Origin: CAYGZQ01 sp964354375 [NCBI: uncultured Planctomycetota bacterium]
GTDB lineage: Bacteria > JAJVIF01 > JAPKYR01
DNA length: 64,000 bases
Assembly: GCA_964354375.1 (NCBI GenBank)
Contig: CAYGZQ010000003.1
Span: forward strand, 1-64,000
Reading direction: 5' to 3'
The translations under genes were made by a program, and so were the position numbers. Positions 45,894 through 55,269 of the stretch are shown here, in pieces. The number at the start of each line of letters is the position of its first letter. Within the stretch, counting starts at the first letter, position 1. The notes beneath the pieces were generated by a model, which saw nothing but the letters and a program-made list of their open reading frames with translations, was not told the DNA's origin and did no database searches.

Positions 45894-47816
45894 TCAGTTC
45901 TTCGCCGAATCCGCCGCGTCGTTCGCCGCAAACGGATTCGGGTTGATGATGTAGTCGTCCGACGTCGAGACTTCGTATCCTTCTTCCGCGGACTGGGTGA
46001 AATCGGTCCCGTCTGCATTCGATTCGCCGTCGGAAGTCGATTGATATCGTCCCCCATCCCGGAGCATGAGAGCGTTGAAAATCTCGCGAAAGACAGGCCC
46101 GGCGGCGGTCCCGCCATACAGGTACCTGATGTCGGTCGGGTCATCGAGGACGACCAGGATCAGCCATTTGGGGTTCGGGATCGGACCATAGCCCATGAAG
46201 GTCGTGAAGTACCGGTCCCGGAAATATCCGCCGTTGGGGTTTACTTTCTGAGCGGTGCCGGTTTTGCCTGCACAGGTCCATTCGGTCTTCGCGGCCTGAG
46301 CGGTACCTGTCTCGATCACGCCGACCATGAAATCCTGCATGATCGAGGCGGTCTCGGGACTGATGACTTGTTCAGTCGGGCAGACAGGCGCAGTTGTGGC
46401 GGTGTCCCAGAGCGGATCGCGTGTCCCATCGACCAGCCTGAGCGGAACAAGCACGCCGCCGTTAGCGAAGACTCCCATCGCCTGCGCGAGCTGCAGGGGA
46501 GATACCGTTACTCCGTGACCGAACCCCATGTTCGCCAGGTCGATTTCCGGAAGACGCCGGGTGCGCTGTTTCAGGTCCCCGGAAGGCTCCCCCGGCATTT
46601 TCAGCTCCGTCCGCCGCCCGAATCCGAATTTTTCGAGATATCCCGTCAGCCTCTCGCGGCCCAGCCTGACCGCCACGATCGCCGCGCCGCGGTTCGAGGA
46701 GTGCACGACCACGTCGCGCAGGCTCAGCAGAGAGTCGGTGTAGCTGTGGTCGGGTACCGTCCCCCCGTGAAACCTCAGCCTCCCTTTCGTGACCTCGAGC
46801 ATCGAATCCGGCTCCACCGCACCTTCTTCGAGGCCCCCCGCGATTGTGAAGATTTTCATCACGCTGCCGGCCTCGAACGAAAGACGCGTCGACCTGGAAA
46901 ATGTCGACGCCTCGTCTCCGACATACTGACCGAAGTGCGAGGGATCGAACGCAGGAAGGCTGGCGAGCGCAAGCACTCTCCCGGTGGACGGTTCGGTGAT
47001 CACAATTGTGCCGCCCGATGCGCCGGTTCTGTTGAGGCCTCTCTGAAGAGCGCTCTCCGCGAGCGCCTGGACATCCGCGTCCAGCGTCGTCAAGAGATCG
47101 CTTCCGTTTCGCGCAGGCGTAATCTCCCGTCGCGATCCCGGAATCCTTCGACCTCTTTGGTCCCTGAGGTCCTCGTAGGTCCCCGGACGTCCTGCCAACA
47201 CATCGTCGTATGTGCTCTCCAGCCCGGCCCAGCGCACAACCTGCCCTTCATCCCTTGCATCCGTAACCCCGAGCACCGGACCTGCAAGCGCGCCAAGCGG
47301 ATACACCCGGGCTTCTCTCTCCGCAACCCCCACCTCGCGCATGAGTTCGGCGATCGGTCCGACCTGAGGAAGCCCAAGAAACTGCTGAACCTCGGCAGAG
47401 GTCATCTCTTCCTTCAGCTCCCTGTACGTGCAATCCGTGTCCCAAATGGCCTCCAGGACCAGGTCCGAGTCGCAGGCGAACCGGCGGACGATCTCGGCAA
47501 TCAGCTCGTCATGCTGATCGTCGGGGACCCGCGACGGATTGACATACAGGGTGTAGATGATCCGGTTGTCAGTGAGAGGCCTTCCTTTCGCGTCCAGAAT
47601 CCGTCCCCGGGAAGCGGGGATCGTCCCGGTGTGCACATTGTCGAAAGGAGAGAGCTCGGAGAATTTCTGAGCGTATGTGGCCTGTACGCAAGCGAGCCGC
47701 CCCCCGACCGTGCCGATGAACCCAAGGCAGAACGCCATGAGAATGAGTCCGCGGACCCGAAGCCGTAGCAGGGCAGGGTCGGGCGGGGTCATCGATGTGG
47801 AGTGTTTTTGCCTCAT
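45894..47816 (-). CDS. ftsI: Septal transpeptidase FtsI (class B PBP)
   Basis: The 640-residue protein has one membrane helix (about 23-42), an N-terminal dimerisation domain with R-G-R-I-L-D-A-K-G, and a transpeptidase domain with S318-V-M-K321, S373-S-N375 and K518-T-G520. It cross-links septal peptidoglycan beside FtsW. There is no PASTA domain. An acidic/polar C-terminal tail of about 60 residues follows the fold. The start lies four bases after the ftsL stop. Confidence 0.96.
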   Translation of the reverse strand: MRQKHSTSMTPPDPALLRLRVRGLILMAFCLGFIGTVGGRLACVQATYAQKFSELSPFDNVHTGTIPASRGRILDAKGRPLTDNRIIYTLYVNPSRVPDDQHDELIAEIVRRFACDSDLVLEAIWDTDCTYRELKEEMTSAEVQQFLGLPQVGPIAELMREVGVAEREARVYPLGALAGPVLGVTDARDEGQVVRWAGLESTYDDVLAGRPGTYEDLRDQRGRRIPGSRREITPARNGSDLLTTLDADVQALAESALQRGLNRTGASGGTIVITEPSTGRVLALASLPAFDPSHFGQYVGDEASTFSRSTRLSFEAGSVMKIFTIAGGLEEGAVEPDSMLEVTKGRLRFHGGTVPDHSYTDSLLSLRDVVVHSSNRGAAIVAVRLGRERLTGYLEKFGFGRRTELKMPGEPSGDLKQRTRRLPEIDLANMGFGHGVTVSPLQLAQAMGVFANGGVLVPLRLVDGTRDPLWDTATTAPVCPTEQVISPETASIMQDFMVGVIETGTAQAAKTEWTCAGKTGTAQKVNPNGGYFRDRYFTTFMGYGPIPNPKWLILVVLDDPTDIRYLYGGTAAGPVFREIFNALMLRDGGRYQSTSDGESNADGTDFTQSAEEGYEVSTSDDYIINPNPFAANDAADSAKN

Positions 47817-47820
47817 GGCG

Positions 47821-48261
47821 CTAATGGGTCGGTGGAGGAAGCGTCACTTTCGGCACATCGCCGGGATCGATCGGGAGTGTGCCAATGCCTTCCAGTGCGT
47901 CGAGGGCATCGAGGTTCTTGTAGGCTTCCTGAAGTTCCTCCCGAAGCCTGCCGATCTCCCCCTGAGTGTTCTGAATCGAGACGCGAGTGTCCCGGGCATG
48001 GATTCTCAGCTTCAGCGATTGCAGCGAGATGCATGACAGGGTCATCAGCCCCAGGACGATCAGGGCGATAGAGATCCCCCGCTCGTATCTCAGGAGAATC
48101 GGCAGCGGGGCGATGCCGATTTCGATCGGGCGCAGGACGATCTCCTTGGATCGGACCGGCTGTGCGGCCGGTTCCGGGCTGTACTGCCGCTTCGTAATCG
48201 ACAGCTCGGCAGCCCTCGTCTCCATCCAGAAGCCGGGATTGTTCTTGGGTACTGCTGACAC
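47821..48261 (-). CDS. ftsL: FtsL-like septum protein
   Basis: The 146-residue protein has a long cytoplasmic part (about 60 residues), one membrane helix (about 62-82) and a periplasmic coiled coil (Q-S-L-K-L-R-I, then Q-G-E-I-G-R-L-R-E-E-L-Q-E-A-Y-K). It occupies the ftsL position between rsmH and ftsI, which is the best evidence for its identity; sequence conservation in this family is weak. The GTG start 48261 follows an AAGGG site; ATG 48225 is an alternative. Confidence 0.8.
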   Translation of the reverse strand: MSAVPKNNPGFWMETRAAELSITKRQYSPEPAAQPVRSKEIVLRPIEIGIAPLPILLRYERGISIALIVLGLMTLSCISLQSLKLRIHARDTRVSIQNTQGEIGRLREELQEAYKNLDALDALEGIGTLPIDPGDVPKVTLPPPTH

Positions 48262-48355
48262 TTTGACCCTTCTCCCTTTTCCTTGTGCCCCCTCCCAGGG
48301 AACACGGACTTATGAATTTGAAATGATAAATTAAAGCAAGAACTATAGATTGGAA

Positions 48356-49312
48356 CTATGCGATTTTTCGATATGCTCGCAAACGGGCCGACCGGCTCCG
48401 CGGATTGGACGCCGTCTCCGCTTCGCCGGGCCTGACCGCCTTGCGCGTGAGCTTCTCCCACAGATCCTGCGAGGAGCGAACGGACGCCTTCACAATCCGA
48501 TCCTCGAACGATGAGTAGCAGATGACAACCAGCACACCGCCGGACCCGAGCACGTCAGGGCAATCTCCCAGGCTCTTCTCAAGCGATTCGCGCTCCGAAT
48601 TGACTGCCGCCCTCAATGCGAGAAACGTCCGGGTCGCGACATGAATACTCCGGGGATGGAATTTCCGTGGAACCGCCGACGCCACCAGATCCGCAAGCTG
48701 CCCGGTTGTCTCTATCGGAGTCCGCGCACGGGCGCTCACGATTGCCCTCGCTATCCTGCGTGCGAAACGCGCCTCGTCCATCCCGCGCAGGAGCTCCACA
48801 AGCTCCTCTTCCGACAGGCCGTTGACGAGATCGACCGCCGAGACCTCCCGGTCCGGGTCGAAGCGCATATCGAGCGGAGCGTCGTGACGGATGCTCATTC
48901 CGTAAGATGAATCGTCGAGCATCCCGCTCGATACCCCCAGGTCGTATACTGCGCCGTCCACCGGGATGAACCCTTCCTTCCGAGCGATATCGAGGATCGA
49001 CGAGAAATTGCCCCGTACGCGGACGCTTCTTGGGCCGAACTCTCCAAGGGTCTGATTCTGCTGCTCGAGGGCGCGAGGGTCGCAGTCGATCGTCAGCACA
49101 CGGCCGTCCGGCGCGTTTCTCGTCAGGAGCGCCCGGCTCACGTTGCCGGGACCGCCCGTGGCGTCGATGAAGTTCTTTCCGCTCGCAGGCTCCATAAACT
49201 TGACAACCTCGTCCAGCAGAACAGGCGTGTGCGAGCCGATCGGGGGGGTGGAGTGAAGAGAATTCTCAGGCGCAGTATGTCCCCTGCTCACAGTCCCGCT
49301 CTCCGTCAACAT
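48356..49312 (-). CDS. rsmH: 16S rRNA (cytosine-1402-N4)-methyltransferase
   Basis: RsmH (MraW) methylates C1402 of 16S rRNA using SAM. The 318-residue protein has H-T-P-V-L-L-D-E-V-V, a glycine loop D-A-T-G-G-P-G-N-V-S (most relatives have G-G-G-G-H), D-L-G-V-S-S, P-L-D-M-R-F-D and S-S-F-E-D-R-I-V-K. The frame extends to 49477, but ATG 49312 puts the conserved start about 28 residues in; no clear ribosome-binding site is seen. It is the first gene of the dcw transcript; mraZ is absent. Confidence 0.93.
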   Translation of the reverse strand: MLTESGTVSRGHTAPENSLHSTPPIGSHTPVLLDEVVKFMEPASGKNFIDATGGPGNVSRALLTRNAPDGRVLTIDCDPRALEQQNQTLGEFGPRSVRVRGNFSSILDIARKEGFIPVDGAVYDLGVSSGMLDDSSYGMSIRHDAPLDMRFDPDREVSAVDLVNGLSEEELVELLRGMDEARFARRIARAIVSARARTPIETTGQLADLVASAVPRKFHPRSIHVATRTFLALRAAVNSERESLEKSLGDCPDVLGSGGVLVVICYSSFEDRIVKASVRSSQDLWEKLTRKAVRPGEAETASNPRSRSARLRAYRKIA

Positions 49313-49544
49313 AAGAAAACGCGCTAGATATCGAATGCCCCATATGCCGCAGGAACGCGGCGGGTGCGCATATCGCCGGTTTTGAGGAACAGTGAAGGCA
49401 AGAGAGCTTCGGGCCGCTGAGGGGAGTAAGAGAGTTGCGAGATTCTTGAAGCTTTGGCATTTTCCCTTGCCTGGCAATACAATTAGTTGTAATTCGGACG
49501 ATAAAAATGACTGCAGGTCGCAAGAAGTCTATGGCGAACATTAG

Positions 49545-49574
49545 ATTATATCGGATTTCATGCGATATCTACAA
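49545..49574 (-). promoter_or_regulatory. Probable main promoter of the dcw cluster
   Basis: On the minus strand TTGTAG, an 18-base spacer and a perfect TATAAT, giving a leader of about 225 bases before rsmH. It lies in an AT-rich patch (about 49540-49660) that contrasts with the GC-rich surroundings. The rest of the 461-base gap 49313-49773 holds the plus-strand promoter at 49696 and a TGGCA-AA-TGCCA palindrome at 49625-49636, a possible operator. Confidence 0.65.
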
Positions 49575-49695
49575 ACATATGTTTAGTTTTGTAAAAAAAA
49601 TATCATTTTAATGTAATAGCAAGATGGCAAATGCCAAATTTGAGCCATAATTGGTTGTCTAAAGTCAAAAACCCGGCCCGCCACTGTCCCCTCCG

Positions 49696-49724
49696 TTGCA
49701 TTATTCCCCCCTCCCGTGTAGAAT
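49696..49724 (+). promoter_or_regulatory. Promoter of the M20 amidohydrolase gene
   Basis: TTGCAT, a 17-base spacer and TAGAAT, about 50 bases before the ATG at 49774. Confidence 0.65.
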
Positions 49725-49773
49725 CAACCCGCACTTTCCGACTCTGACGATCCCGCCACAATGAGGAACCGCC

Positions 49774-50961
49774 ATGCCCTCAAAAAAACCCTATTCCCGC
49801 CTCGTCTCCCAGGATCTGTGCGGTAAGGTCACGGACTTGAGACGCGACATCCATCAGCATCCCGAGCTCGGCTACAAGGAGGTCCGGACGCAGAAGCTGA
49901 TACTTCGCGAGCTCGTAGCGCTCGGCATCGAGGCCCGTCCCATGGGCGGGACCGGCGTGCACGCCGTGGTGCCCGGAGGGGGAGAAACCCGCGACGGCAA
50001 GGTCCTCATGCTCAGAGCCGACATGGACGCCCTTCCTGTGCAGGAAGAAGTCGACTGGGAATACAAGTCGAAGAACGATGGAATCATGCATGCGTGCGGC
50101 CACGATTCTCATGTCGCGATGCTCATCGGGGTTGCTGCGCTTCTGAAATCGAAGCCGGTACGGGGCCCGGTGAAGCTGTGTTTCCAGCCCGCGGAAGAGG
50201 GCGGCGTGGGTGCGCAGGTGATGATCGATGCGGGCGTGCTGGAAAATCCACCGGTCGGCGCGGCGATGGGCATTCATGTATGGGCCAGGATTCCCACCGG
50301 AAAGATGGGGATCGTGTTCGGACCCTGCATGGCGGCGGTCGATGAGTTCGAGGTGACGATCAAGGGGGTAGGGGGGCATGCGGCCTACCCGCACCTCAGT
50401 GTCGACCCCATCCTCATCGCTTCCTACACCATCACGGCCCTGCAGACCATAGTCAGCCGCAACTTCGACCCGATAGATACGGCGGTTGTGACGGTCGGAA
50501 GTATCCAGGGAGGCACGGCATTCAACATCATCCCACCTGAGGTGAAACTGAGGGGCACGTGCCGGACCTTCAGCGACAAGGGTCGGAAGCTGGTGAAGAA
50601 GCGATTCTTCGAGATTGTGAACGGGACGGCGAAAGCGATGGGCGGGTCGGCTGAGATCGATTTCCAGCACAAAATCCCGGCCACAGTAAACGACAAGGGT
50701 ATGTGCAAAATCATCTGGGACGCAGGGGAGATGGTCCTGGGCAAGGGAAAGGTCTTCGAGGACAAGCCGACCATGGGTGGGGAGGACATGGGTCTCTACC
50801 TGAGGAAAGTGCCCGGATGCTTCGGTTTCCTGGGCATGCAGAACCCGAAGGCGGGCTCCGATTTCCCGCATCATCACCCGAAATTCTCGGTTGATGAGGC
50901 TGTGCTTCCGCTCGGCGTGGAGATTCTCTATCGCGCCGCGGAGCTTTACTACAGCAGGTAG
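49774..50961 (+). CDS. M20-family amidohydrolase (hippurate/N-acyl-amino-acid hydrolase type)
   Basis: The 395-residue protein belongs to the M20D-type amidohydrolases, which hydrolyse N-acyl or aryl-conjugated amino acids using two metal ions. Motifs are R-R-D-I-H-Q-H-P-E-L-G-Y, L-R-A-D-M-D-A-L-P, M-H-A-C-G-H-D-S-H, P-A-E-E-G-G-V-G-A with the catalytic Glu pair, G-I-H-V-W, and G-G-H-A-A-Y-P in the lid domain. No signal peptide is present. The exact substrate cannot be told. A GAGGA site precedes the ATG. A palindromic repeat (50975-51045) follows. Confidence 0.94.
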   Translation: MPSKKPYSRLVSQDLCGKVTDLRRDIHQHPELGYKEVRTQKLILRELVALGIEARPMGGTGVHAVVPGGGETRDGKVLMLRADMDALPVQEEVDWEYKSKNDGIMHACGHDSHVAMLIGVAALLKSKPVRGPVKLCFQPAEEGGVGAQVMIDAGVLENPPVGAAMGIHVWARIPTGKMGIVFGPCMAAVDEFEVTIKGVGGHAAYPHLSVDPILIASYTITALQTIVSRNFDPIDTAVVTVGSIQGGTAFNIIPPEVKLRGTCRTFSDKGRKLVKKRFFEIVNGTAKAMGGSAEIDFQHKIPATVNDKGMCKIIWDAGEMVLGKGKVFEDKPTMGGEDMGLYLRKVPGCFGFLGMQNPKAGSDFPHHHPKFSVDEAVLPLGVEILYRAAELYYSR

Positions 50962-50974
50962 AAGTGATCGGCCC

Positions 50975-51045
50975 GTCCGGGTCCGCCGCTTTTCCAAGCG
51001 GCATCTTATTGGCAAGAGCGGACTGGAAAGTCCGCGGACCCGGAC
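50975..51045. repeat. REP-like palindromic element with nested hairpins
   Basis: The 12-bp arms 50975-50986 and 51034-51045 are exact reverse complements. Between them lie GCCGCTT-TTCC-AAGCGGC (50985-51002) and GCGGACT-GGAA-AGTCCGC (51018-51035). The CTGGAAAG core of the second hairpin recurs in a paired-base variant at 53651-53670. It follows the amidohydrolase gene by 13 bases. I see no other feature in the 220-base gap apart from the next gene's ribosome-binding site. Confidence 0.75.
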
Positions 51046-51181
51046 GCACCCGTGCTTTTGGACATTGGCGGCCCCTTCCGCGCTGTGATATCATTCTATG
51101 TTGTGTGAACGATGGTTTGCCGTCGCTTCTGCATCTAATTAGTCGGGAGGGGACGATTAAGCCGGCTTACGGAGGTCTGCG

Positions 51182-53563
51182 ATGCGTTCGAAAGCTGCAC
51201 CCCTGTTCCTGTTGTGCATTCTGCTGATCCTGCTCGCTTGTATCGGCTGCTCGCACGGCGGCGCGACGGGGCCGAACCCGTTGACGCCGGGACCGTCGGG
51301 CGATCCGAGTCTTCCGAGGAGCGGAGAGGTCCAAACGAGCCATTCGCTGCTCGGCCTGTATGAGTTCATCGTGGTTCCCGACGTACCTGAGATCAGGACG
51401 GTTCCGTTACGGGACGCGATGTTCCATCTGAACGCCCTGAGATTCCTCGAGCCGCCTCCCCCGGTCAGAATCGTCCTGTCCAACTTCCAGTATGACGGAC
51501 AGACAGTGGATGTGGACGTGCAGCTCGTTCATCCCTTCGCCGGACTTCCGCAGTTCACCGGCTTCGATGTGTGCGGAATCGTGATAACGTCCGGAAGCAT
51601 CTCGGGCTTCAGCGATCCCGATCTTGTTGTCGCGGGGGAGGGTGACACGAGGCTCTGGAACGCGGACGGTTTCACGCGCTGGTGGAATCCGAGAGAATTC
51701 CCCTACAACAGCCAGACCCCTATGTGGGGCTATATCAATGGCAACAAGGGCACTCCCGACGAGACGGCGCATTACACGGCCACTTTGAACGGCTTCAAGT
51801 ACTTTGCGGATGGTCTGGGAGCCGGCGATACTCTGTGGCTGCTCGACCCGCTTTCGAGGGGGGTTTTCACAGCGGGATCGGCGAATACGCGTCACTACAA
51901 GATTAGATTGGGCGCTGGCCTGGTCTTCAACTACGCCGTCGATGCGTGCTGGCTTCCGCCGGACGAGACCCCGGTTATCGTCCCCGACAGCTTCCCCCCA
52001 AGCGCGAATCGCGACGAGCCCTGGCTGTTGACTGTCACTGTCACCGAGAACACGCTGTACTATGATCCGAGCGCAGGGGCGGGCGGCGGCGAACTCGGTT
52101 TGGATATGAGCTGCTACGACTGGTTCGACGCAGATCAGAACACCGTCCGTGCGGAATGCCCCGGTGTTTTTCAGCCGACGACATCCAGCGTCCCGGTCGG
52201 CGGCAACAGCGTCTACTCAACATACCACGTTGATTTGACCAATCCCGTTCTCACTTCGGATGATCCGATTGAGATCTGGGTGTCCGCGGAAGCGGCGATG
52301 GACTACGATGGTTTTCTTCCGGGCAAGCCCACCGCGGCGTACCTGGCTCCTCTGCAGGTTGATGTGGAGCTCCTGACTCCTCAGCAGGGCATCGTGCTGG
52401 AGTGGGGACCCGAGGGTGTGATCGATCACGCCAACCGGATCGCCAACAATGACATCGATCCGGCAGTCATTGTGGACGGCGACGGTGAGGTCCTGATCGC
52501 GTTTGTCTGGTACTACTGGAGCAGTGTCCTTTTCAATCGTCCCTTGTTCTCCAGGTCAACTGACCAGGGGCACACTTTCAACTATTGCGAACAGGGTTAC
52601 TGGCAGTCGCACAGTGTCGATGCGGACTGGAAATGCTGGAACAGCAAGTACACTCTCGGATCGGACGGGCAGGCGTTCCATTCGTATTGGGCGCCGTGCG
52701 GACACACGCTCCACAAAGCGCCCTGGGGCGGAACCTATCCCGATGTGAACGGGGGCTCGCATTCCGGACCGGAAATGGAGCATGCGGGAGAGATGCTCTA
52801 TACCGCTCAGGGCTATCCGATGATGTTCGGCGACAACGGCGGCACGATCATCATGCATCGCGGCGATTACCCCAACGTCGCGGGCACCGGAACCTGGCCA
52901 GTGTTTCAAGGAACCCCGTACACCCTGGTTGCGGAGGGCACCTCCAACTACCTCAGCCTCGCCCGATCCGCAATGAAGACATCCGACGGGCTTTGCCACC
53001 TGATCTTCTGGCACGAGGGTCTGCCATACATCAGGATGGTCTCGACGACCGATATCTCCGGCCAGAACTGGGGAGCCCCGATCCCGGTCTTCGAGGGCCT
53101 TGCGGAAATATGGGTCGGGGCGAAGGACCCGAGCCTCTGGATCGACAAGAACGACGGCTTCCACACGTCGTTGGCCGCCGAGGACTGGATGGGTAACTAC
53201 CATCTCATGTACGGCTATTCCGCGACGGTCGACGGCTGGGACGAAGGTGCATTCAAAAATATCATGATAGTCCCCATCGCAGACGGCCTTAACGACACCC
53301 ATGTCGTCGTCTTTGACGCCTTCGACGAAACCTACGTGTTCCTGAGTTACGAGACCGCAGGGAATGTCTGGTGCCGATATAAGAAGTTCGAGGAGAGCGA
53401 GTTCTCCGACCCGATACAGGTCAACGAGCATTTCCCCGCTAGGCTTCCGGACATCTATCCCAACGGCGGCACCGGCGCAGTCTTCGTGTACGAGGCTGAC
53501 GACGGTTCGGGCAAGGACCTGACCGACATCTTTTACCGTCTGGCTGAATTCAAGGAGGAGTAA
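51182..53563 (+). CDS. Large lipoprotein of the six-member family, with BNR/sialidase-like C-terminus
   Basis: ATG 51182 lies close after GGAGGT. The signal helix leads to L-L-A-C-I-G-C (Cys20 or Cys23). The 793-residue protein carries the family module: V-H-P-F-A-G, G-F-D-V-C-G-I-V, G-F-T-R-W-W-N-P-R-E-F, N-G-F-K-Y-F-A-D-G-L-G, N-T-R-H-Y-K-I and F-N-Y-A-V-D-A-C-W. After about residue 420 it changes to a beta-rich part with S-R-S-T-D-Q-G-H-T-F and similar turns, like BNR/Asp-box propellers (S-x-D-x-G-x-T-x), though only one box is clear. This and the 60.3-kb copy share W-W-N-P and N-Y-A-V-D-A, forming a subgroup. Confidence 0.87.
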   Translation: MRSKAAPLFLLCILLILLACIGCSHGGATGPNPLTPGPSGDPSLPRSGEVQTSHSLLGLYEFIVVPDVPEIRTVPLRDAMFHLNALRFLEPPPPVRIVLSNFQYDGQTVDVDVQLVHPFAGLPQFTGFDVCGIVITSGSISGFSDPDLVVAGEGDTRLWNADGFTRWWNPREFPYNSQTPMWGYINGNKGTPDETAHYTATLNGFKYFADGLGAGDTLWLLDPLSRGVFTAGSANTRHYKIRLGAGLVFNYAVDACWLPPDETPVIVPDSFPPSANRDEPWLLTVTVTENTLYYDPSAGAGGGELGLDMSCYDWFDADQNTVRAECPGVFQPTTSSVPVGGNSVYSTYHVDLTNPVLTSDDPIEIWVSAEAAMDYDGFLPGKPTAAYLAPLQVDVELLTPQQGIVLEWGPEGVIDHANRIANNDIDPAVIVDGDGEVLIAFVWYYWSSVLFNRPLFSRSTDQGHTFNYCEQGYWQSHSVDADWKCWNSKYTLGSDGQAFHSYWAPCGHTLHKAPWGGTYPDVNGGSHSGPEMEHAGEMLYTAQGYPMMFGDNGGTIIMHRGDYPNVAGTGTWPVFQGTPYTLVAEGTSNYLSLARSAMKTSDGLCHLIFWHEGLPYIRMVSTTDISGQNWGAPIPVFEGLAEIWVGAKDPSLWIDKNDGFHTSLAAEDWMGNYHLMYGYSATVDGWDEGAFKNIMIVPIADGLNDTHVVVFDAFDETYVFLSYETAGNVWCRYKKFEESEFSDPIQVNEHFPARLPDIYPNGGTGAVFVYEADDGSGKDLTDIFYRLAEFKEE

Positions 53564-53609
53564 CCCTCCGGGGCAAGGCTGCGGGGCTGTTGAAAAAGCC
53601 CGATCTGTA

Positions 53610-53670
53610 GGGGCACGGCATGCCGTGCCCCTGCGTGATGCCGCATGAATGGCAGGCTGGAAAGCCTGCC
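53610..53670. repeat. Two palindromic intergenic repeats
   Basis: A 22-bp perfect palindrome (GGGGCACGGCA and its complement) lies at 53610-53631. A second hairpin, GGCAGGCT-GGAA-AGCCTGCC, lies at 53651-53670. Both sit between two convergent genes and could stop transcription. Minus-strand frames that run through them are spurious. Confidence 0.8.
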
Positions 53671-53691
53671 CCACATCCGGATACTCACCAT

Positions 53692-55248
53692 TCAGTATAT
53701 CCTGCCGATCTCCAGGGATGCGAGAGGGATCAGCGCGGGGCCGACGGTGTCGAGCCCGCCTGCAATGCAAACATACTGGCCGTCCGTCGCGACCGCAGGC
53801 ACACCTCGCTTGCGCAGAAGCGAATTGATCGAGAACCACGTGTCGTTCTTCACGTCGTAGGCATCGACATTCGGGAGCATCATGGCTGCGCTGCCTCCGC
53901 CGAACGTGTAGAACCAGTCGTCGACGATGACAGAGACATTCCCGTCGCGACCCGGAATGATCGGCGATCGCCACGCCCATGATTTCCAGCCCGGCTCGTG
54001 ATAGAGCACGTCCTGTCTGTCAGGATGCCCGCCGCATGAGATGAGATACCCGTCTCCCGCCGCGAAGCCCATCGTGGATGTCTCGAATTCCAGGTCGGTC
54101 TGACCGACGAAATCGGGTCCGGGCGGTGCGAAACTGTAAGTCTCCTGATGAAAAACCCATGAGGACCCGGTGAAATGCCGTCCCCCGGCGATATAGAATG
54201 TGTCCGTCATGAGGGCGCATCCGAGGGTCGCGAGAGGCTCGGGAAGGGTGGGCGGAGATGGGTCGGGGGTTCCTGTCGCGAGGTCGATCACAAGGCACGT
54301 GTCTGTGACAACGGTCTCTGCAAATCGCCCCCCGAAAAGGTAGGCCTTGCCTCCGAGCGTTCCGCAGCCGAACCCGTCCCGCGGCTCAGGAAGGCTCCAG
54401 GGACTGTCCCAGGTGCCCGCATCGACATCGTATCTCTCGACAGCATCTAACGCAGTGCCTCCGGCGCTTCCCCCGAGCACCCAGAAATATCCGTCCGCGA
54501 AAAATCCCCCGGCATAGCCCCTTGGCGTGGGCATGTTGGGACCCGCGGTCCACCAGATGTTGGGATGCTCCCCCACTACCGCGCTTTCGAAGTCGACATT
54601 CGTCGTCTCGTTCCCGAGCGAATCCTGTGCTCTCAGGCATAACGTGTGCAGGACGGGATTGAGACCCTCAAGCAGATAGGGCGGCCCCCCGATTCCGGAC
54701 ACTTTGTTGGCCGTATCGAAATCGAGCGTGTTGCCTTCAACCCAGTATAAATTATACGTCACCGGACCATTTGGATCGCTCGCAGTGCCGAAATCGACAA
54801 GAATGCCCTGCAAACCCGGCGCGGCACTGATGATACCCTCATCGGCATCCCATATCGGCGGGTCATGATCCGAAAGGTCGGTCACCTCGACATCAACCCA
54901 CTGGAAAAGGTGGCTGACCACGAGCTGATCTCTCGCCGTGATGAGGCAGGGATAGGTTCCGGGAGGCATGCCCAAAACGTTCTCAACCGCGCCGGCCCAC
55001 AAATCTCCGGACACGTGGGACAACTGCGTTTCCGTTCCCCCGAGCGCATCCGGCTCGATCGTCACTTTGATCGTGTCGCCCTGCCAGTCCGAGACATACA
55101 CACTGACCAGGGCGTCGGCACCGGGAGCCATGTCTAGGGGATCCTGTGCGAAGTCGTGGATGTCGTACGCCTCCGGGCAATGGTCCGGCCAGCTTGCATC
55201 GATCGCGTACTGAAGATCGATGAAACCCGCACCGTCCGGGAAGCCCAC
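53692..55248 (-). CDS. C-terminal part of an interrupted Kelch-repeat lipoprotein
   Basis: This frame continues the upstream fragment (55270-55776) in the same reading frame after a TAA at 55270-55272. It begins with the end of the family module (L-Q-Y-A-I-D-A-S-W-P). Two Ig-like segments follow, and about 280 residues of Kelch repeats: G-Y-F-W-V-L-G-G-S, A-V-E-R-Y-D-V-D, K-A-Y-L-F-G-G-R, F-Y-I-A-G-G-R and a final Y-V-C-I-A-G-G-L-D. GTG 55248 could restart translation, but the product would lack a signal peptide and stay in the cytoplasm. The pair is probably one broken gene. Confidence 0.75.
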   Translation of the reverse strand: MGFPDGAGFIDLQYAIDASWPDHCPEAYDIHDFAQDPLDMAPGADALVSVYVSDWQGDTIKVTIEPDALGGTETQLSHVSGDLWAGAVENVLGMPPGTYPCLITARDQLVVSHLFQWVDVEVTDLSDHDPPIWDADEGIISAAPGLQGILVDFGTASDPNGPVTYNLYWVEGNTLDFDTANKVSGIGGPPYLLEGLNPVLHTLCLRAQDSLGNETTNVDFESAVVGEHPNIWWTAGPNMPTPRGYAGGFFADGYFWVLGGSAGGTALDAVERYDVDAGTWDSPWSLPEPRDGFGCGTLGGKAYLFGGRFAETVVTDTCLVIDLATGTPDPSPPTLPEPLATLGCALMTDTFYIAGGRHFTGSSWVFHQETYSFAPPGPDFVGQTDLEFETSTMGFAAGDGYLISCGGHPDRQDVLYHEPGWKSWAWRSPIIPGRDGNVSVIVDDWFYTFGGGSAAMMLPNVDAYDVKNDTWFSINSLLRKRGVPAVATDGQYVCIAGGLDTVGPALIPLASLEIGRIY

Positions 55249-55269
55249 GATGTATGTATCGGTGGAGCT

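Noticed and set aside
50711-51094. Minus-strand frame at the end of the amidohydrolase gene
   Set aside because: It is Arg/Pro-rich and largely a translation of the palindromic repeat plus antisense coding sequence.
52556-53980. Long minus-strand frame across the 51182 lipoprotein
   Set aside because: It is antisense to a clear lipoprotein, runs through the palindromic repeats, and shows none of the composition of a real protein.
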